Source of the DNA: Candidatus Brocadiaceae bacterium
Lineage (GTDB): Bacteria > Planctomycetota > Brocadiia > SM23-32
Length of the DNA stretch: 7,683 nt
Assembly: GCA_003551785.1 (NCBI GenBank)
Contig: PUNP01000867.1
Location: 1 to 7,683 of the forward strand
Direction: 5' to 3'
Position numbers and translations under genes: made by a program. Of this stretch, positions 5,695 to 7,683 are shown piece by piece. The notes beneath the pieces were generated by a model that did no database searches, was not told the origin of the DNA, and worked only from the letters and a program-made list of their open reading frames with translations. The first letter of the stretch is position 1, and the number at the start of each line of letters is the position of its first letter.

Positions 5695-5862
5695 ATTAAT
5701 CTTTGTATCATTTATGTTACCCCTGGTTAAAACCAGGGGCTACCTAACCTCGCCCCGCTGGGGCGAAAACAGAGGCCTAGCCCCGAACGGGGCAAAGTAC
5801 GGTAGCCTCGGGTTTTAACCCGAGGGTGATGATTCACACGTATTTTGCGCCCAAAAGGGCGC
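5678..5862. repeat. Cluster of six short palindromes
   Basis: In order: GCGCCCC/GGGGCGC (5678-5694), CCCCTGGTT/AACCAGGGG (5720-5739), CGCCCC/GGGGCG (5751-5765), GCCCCG/CGGGGC (5780-5793), CCTCGGGTT/AACCCGAGG (5806-5825) and GCGCCC/GGGCGC (5847-5862). Two share the core GGTTAAAACC but differ in matched outer stem bases, so pairing rather than sequence seems conserved. Such clusters resemble REP-type extragenic palindromes. No transposase is nearby, so mobility is inferred only. No gene is evident in this stretch. Confidence 0.75.
5801..5832 (+). repeat. Dispersed palindrome, copy 2 (plus orientation)
   Basis: The palindrome CCTCGGGTTTTAACCCGAGG (5806-5825) with GGTAG before and GTGATGA after. 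This is the inverted counterpart of 5432-5461, sharing the flanks beyond the stem, which argues for copying rather than chance. Confidence 0.7.
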
Positions 5863-5912
5863 GGTAGATCGTTGCGTATTGGCTATTGTGCGTTTTTCGG
5901 CCAAGTTCCTAG
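5847..5912 (-). repeat. Imperfect inverted repeat, right copy
   Basis: Inverted partner of 5621-5694, read on the minus strand from CTAGGAACTTGGCCGAAAA (5912 downward) to the GCGCCC/GGGCGC hairpin. It is somewhat shorter than the left copy because of small gaps. Confidence 0.5.
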
Positions 5913-5968
5913 CATCAAGCAAATGCCACTCCGCTTTACAGCTAAACAGCCTGGCAAAAATTTTAGTG

Positions 5969-6060
5969 TAAGCTGATGAGCTGTTGAGTTGCTAAGCTGC
6001 TTTACCGCCGTGTCGTTGTCTTTGTTCTACAGCTCAGCAGCTTATCAGCTTAACAGCTTA
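5969..6060. repeat. Four-plus-four octamer array forming a large inverted repeat
   Basis: 5969-6000 is TAAGCTGA, TGAGCTGT, TGAGTTGC, TAAGCTGC. The reverse complement of 6029-6060 is TAAGCTGT, TAAGCTGA, TAAGCTGC, TGAGCTGT. Each arm is exactly four octamers of consensus TRAGCTGN, and the arms face each other across a 28-base loop, pairing at about 24 of 32 positions. No coding sense is visible. It lies upstream of the PHP promoter. Confidence 0.8.
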
Positions 6061-6084
6061 AATAACTGCAAGTGCAGCTTCCGA

Positions 6085-6114
6085 TTGAAAACAACATAGC
6101 TTGTGTGATAAACT
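6085..6114 (+). promoter_or_regulatory. Candidate promoter of the PHP hydrolase gene
   Basis: TTGAAA (6085-6090), an 18-base spacer and TAAACT (6109-6114). The -10 box is only a fair match. The -35 box and spacer length equal those of the oxidoreductase promoter at 2609-2638, whose leader is also partly shared, and this supports the call. Confidence 0.45.
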
Positions 6115-6138
6115 TTTTATCGAGCAAATTATCATTGA

Positions 6139-6210
6139 ACCACCTGCATCTTCATCGTGCTGTGCACCTGTAGAAAGAAGCTAACTGTGTTTACTGAATA
6201 TCTGCGTTTC
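6139..6210 (+). promoter_or_regulatory. Leader element of the PHP gene shared with the oxidoreductase leader
   Basis: ACCACCTGCAT (6139-6149) and GTTTACTGAATAT (6189-6201) both occur exactly in the minus-strand leader of the gene at 1918-2487 (2577-2567 and 2539-2527). The second block ends 38 bases before this ATG and 39 before the other, and similarity continues weakly to a TTTC. The distance between blocks differs by 13-14 bases. Confidence 0.5.
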
Positions 6211-6221
6211 GGAACGATTTT

Positions 6222-6232
6222 ATATGGAGATA
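6222..6232 (+). promoter_or_regulatory. Ribosome binding site of the PHP gene
   Basis: ATATGGAGATA, with GGAG ten bases before the ATG at 6240. It is identical to the 11-mer around the HU ribosome binding site and fixes this start codon. Confidence 0.7.
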
Positions 6233-6239
6233 TCTTAAT

Positions 6240-7301
6240 ATGGTTGAATCTAGTAATCCTCAAAAGGAAAATTTCCACCAAGTAAACGACCTGGACTATC
6301 GTTGTTCTCAGACTGTTCTTGAATGGATAGCAAGTATTAAAAAAGACCTCGCCGAAAGAATAGAAGAGACAAAGGCGATTTTTCAAAAAGATGTTGCTCT
6401 GGTCGACCTACACACGCACAGCAATTACAGCGACGGAAGGACTACCGTTGAAGCAAACCGTGAGGCCGCACTCCATGCCGGGCTCGATTTCATGTTTGCA
6501 ACAGATCACCATTGCGTTGAGCAGAAATGCGTCACTGACGATTTCGATGATGCTTCATGGGGCCAGGAACCCGGGGTGCAATACCACCATATCGGGCTTC
6601 TTAAGAACATTCAGCTTTTTGAACCACAAAAAGACAGTCTTGCCGCCGATTATTCCCGCGCCTGCGAGATCGCACCGTTTGTCTGGATACCGCATCCTGC
6701 CGGGTGGTACCCCGCCAGAAAATATAGCGAAAGTGAAATTCAAGCATTATGGTCATTGCCCATGGAGTTTGCAATAGAGGTCATCAACGGTGCTCATAAG
6801 ATATACCGGGCATTTGATCAATTCGATGAAACCGCTGTGAAGGTCTGGGATCGGCTTCTCAACGATGGCCGCCATGTAACAGCCCTTGGATGCAGTGATG
6901 CACATGTTCCTGAGGGGCTGGGATGCGTCTGGACAGGCGTAACAGGTGCTACGCCGGAGCCCGACTCGATTATAAAAAAACTCATTAAAGGACGTTGTTT
7001 CGCCAGTGAAGCGAGCCTGCTGGATATATCCCTCCAGGGCCGGCCAATGGGATCAACCGTTAAAATCGATCAATCGACCGATATGCTCATCAAATACAGA
7101 GTCGCCGACGCCGCGGGATTGCAGTCCGTACGCCTTGTCGCAAACGGAAACGTCATTGAAGAAATTCAAGCTGACGCCCGCAGTCTGATTGAGGGAGAAT
7201 GGGCTGTCAACCCAAAACTTACACCCGCTTATTACAGACTTGAGTCCCGGGCTACGGATGACCGACGTGCTTTTTCGACACCAATATATGTTGAGAGTTA
7301 G
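6240..7301 (+). CDS. PHP-domain metallohydrolase, CehA/McbA-like
   Basis: A 353-residue protein of the polymerase-and-histidinol-phosphatase fold, whose members use clustered metals to hydrolyse phosphoesters, amides or carbamates. Visible motifs are DLHTHS with H58 and H60, SDG (D65), TDHH (D89-H91), PHPAGW (H152), a VEVYNG-like IEVINGA (E180-N183) and GCSDAH (D220, H222). These supply the expected metal ligands. The N-terminal 50 residues form a charged helical extension, and residues about 245-353 look like a C-terminal beta-sandwich, as in CehA/McbA-type proteins. There is no signal peptide, so it is probably cytoplasmic. The gene has its own ribosome binding site and a candidate promoter about 130 bases upstream, and it is divergent from murJ. 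The substrate is unknown. The gene appears intact, with a gene relic directly after its stop codon. Confidence 0.92.
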   Translation: MVESSNPQKENFHQVNDLDYRCSQTVLEWIASIKKDLAERIEETKAIFQKDVALVDLHTHSNYSDGRTTVEANREAALHAGLDFMFATDHHCVEQKCVTDDFDDASWGQEPGVQYHHIGLLKNIQLFEPQKDSLAADYSRACEIAPFVWIPHPAGWYPARKYSESEIQALWSLPMEFAIEVINGAHKIYRAFDQFDETAVKVWDRLLNDGRHVTALGCSDAHVPEGLGCVWTGVTGATPEPDSIIKKLIKGRCFASEASLLDISLQGRPMGSTVKIDQSTDMLIKYRVADAAGLQSVRLVANGNVIEEIQADARSLIEGEWAVNPKLTPAYYRLESRATDDRRAFSTPIYVES

Positions 7302-7445
7302 CCTGAATTCCGACGAAATCGCAGTAGCGGCCCTTAATGTGTTTGAACAAGAACCTTATGCACCTGTGGCCCCGGAAAAAGACCTGCGTCGACTGGAAAT
7401 ACGGCACGCCGTTGCCGAAAGATGAAAAACAGGATATTAATCTAA
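7300..7445 (+). pseudogene. Relic of a D-2-hydroxyacid dehydrogenase C-terminal region
   Basis: Directly after the PHP stop codon, one frame reads IAVAALNVFEQEPYAPVAP and then EKDLRRL. This matches the family stretch GAALDVFEQEP...KDLR.L just before the conserved TPH motif of NAD-dependent D-2-hydroxyacid dehydrogenases such as SerA or glyoxylate reductase. The TPH segment is missing. A different frame then gives TGNTARRCRKMKNRIL (7392-7439), resembling the helix that follows it, and stops at 7443-7445. There is no start codon, catalytic domain or cofactor loop. A deletion that removed most of the gene and left its end against the PHP gene would explain this. The first part is a clear family match; the second is suggestive. 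Confidence 0.55.
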
Positions 7446-7470
7446 AAATCCCAACGCGTGCAATATGCCA

Positions 7471-7683
7471 TCATCCAGCGTTTAACCACGAAGATAAAAG
7501 AAGCAATAGAGGGAAAATGATGACCATGTAAACCAATGTCGTCAGGACAAAAGCGGCAGTGGCCAAATGCAGGTTCAGGTTGTAGAGCTTGGATGTGACC
7601 ACCGCATTAATAGCCGTAGGAGTGGCGGATAAAACGACTACCGTGTAGAGAGCCACTCCCTCCAGCCCCACCAACATTCCGGC
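7471..7683 (-). CDS. AEC-family (auxin efflux carrier-like) permease, C-terminal part
   Basis: The frame is open from the right edge to the TGA at 7471, 70 residues, and the true start lies beyond the window. VVLSATPTAINAVV followed by a hydrophilic turn, then LATAAFVLTTLVYMVIIFPLLLLL, is the characteristic end of AEC transporters: a broken helix with the ATPTA motif, then the last membrane helix. Bacterial members move small organic anions such as malate or malonate. The substrate cannot be told from this fragment. It is convergent with the PHP gene, and no terminator was seen in the 169-base gap. Confidence 0.85.
   Translation of the reverse strand, partial: AGMLVGLEGVALYTVVVLSATPTAINAVVTSKLYNLNLHLATAAFVLTTLVYMVIIFPLLLLLSSWLNAG

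Noticed and set aside
5678..5862. Possible CRISPR array or tRNA-like cluster
   Set aside because: The hairpins differ in sequence and spacing and there are no equal-length spacers. No cloverleaf or CCA-type acceptor pattern is present.
6066..6077. CTGCA-AG-TGCAG palindrome as an operator upstream of the PHP gene
   Set aside because: It is very short, a single copy, and lies upstream of the promoter without a recognised regulator family pattern.
7402..7417. CGGCA/TGCCG hairpin as a terminator between the convergent PHP and AEC genes
   Set aside because: It has five pairs and no U-tract on either strand, and it lies inside the dehydrogenase relic.

Overview
The window comes from a bacterium with a moderate GC content, ordinary sigma-70-like promoters and GGAG-type ribosome binding sites. 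The gene mix is a peptidoglycan flippase (murJ), queuosine synthesis (queC), an HU-type protein, a PHP metallohydrolase, an iron-sulfur-flavoprotein-like oxidoreductase, an AEC permease and an unusual ABC exporter. Together with the palindrome-rich spacers, this suggests an uncultured environmental lineage of the Poribacteria/Planctomycetota kind. That placement is a guess: nothing here fixes the phylum.

Layout. On the minus strand, reading right to left, murJ is followed by an HU-queC pair with its own promoter, then a flavodoxin-fold oxidoreductase with its own promoter and long leader, then the 5' two thirds of an ABC exporter whose ATPase domain lies beyond base 1. On the plus strand there is one gene, a CehA/McbA-like PHP hydrolase (6240-7301), divergent from murJ. 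The last 213 bases are the C-terminal end of an AEC-family permease on the minus strand, convergent with the PHP gene. Between those two lies a short decayed piece of a D-2-hydroxyacid dehydrogenase gene.

The 830-base divergent spacer (5408-6239) is the most structured DNA here. It holds a small ORF with a strong promoter and ribosome binding site just ahead of murJ. It also holds a run of short palindromes of which several belong to one family, a longer imperfect inverted repeat, an array of 4+4 octamers that folds back on itself, and the promoter and leader of the PHP gene.

Three observations stand out. First, the ABC exporter has about 150 extra residues between its first two membrane helices. 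That loop carries one good and one weaker match to the peripheral-subunit-binding domain normally found in 2-oxoacid dehydrogenase E2 proteins. Second, the oxidoreductase and the PHP gene, on opposite strands and 3.7 kb apart, share two exact sequence blocks in their leaders at nearly the same distance from the start codon. They also share the same kind of promoter, so they may be co-regulated or carry the same RNA element. Third, murJ is preceded by a well-equipped 31-codon ORF in the same frame, ending inside a copy of the dispersed palindrome. No tRNA, rRNA, CRISPR array or intact mobile element was seen.
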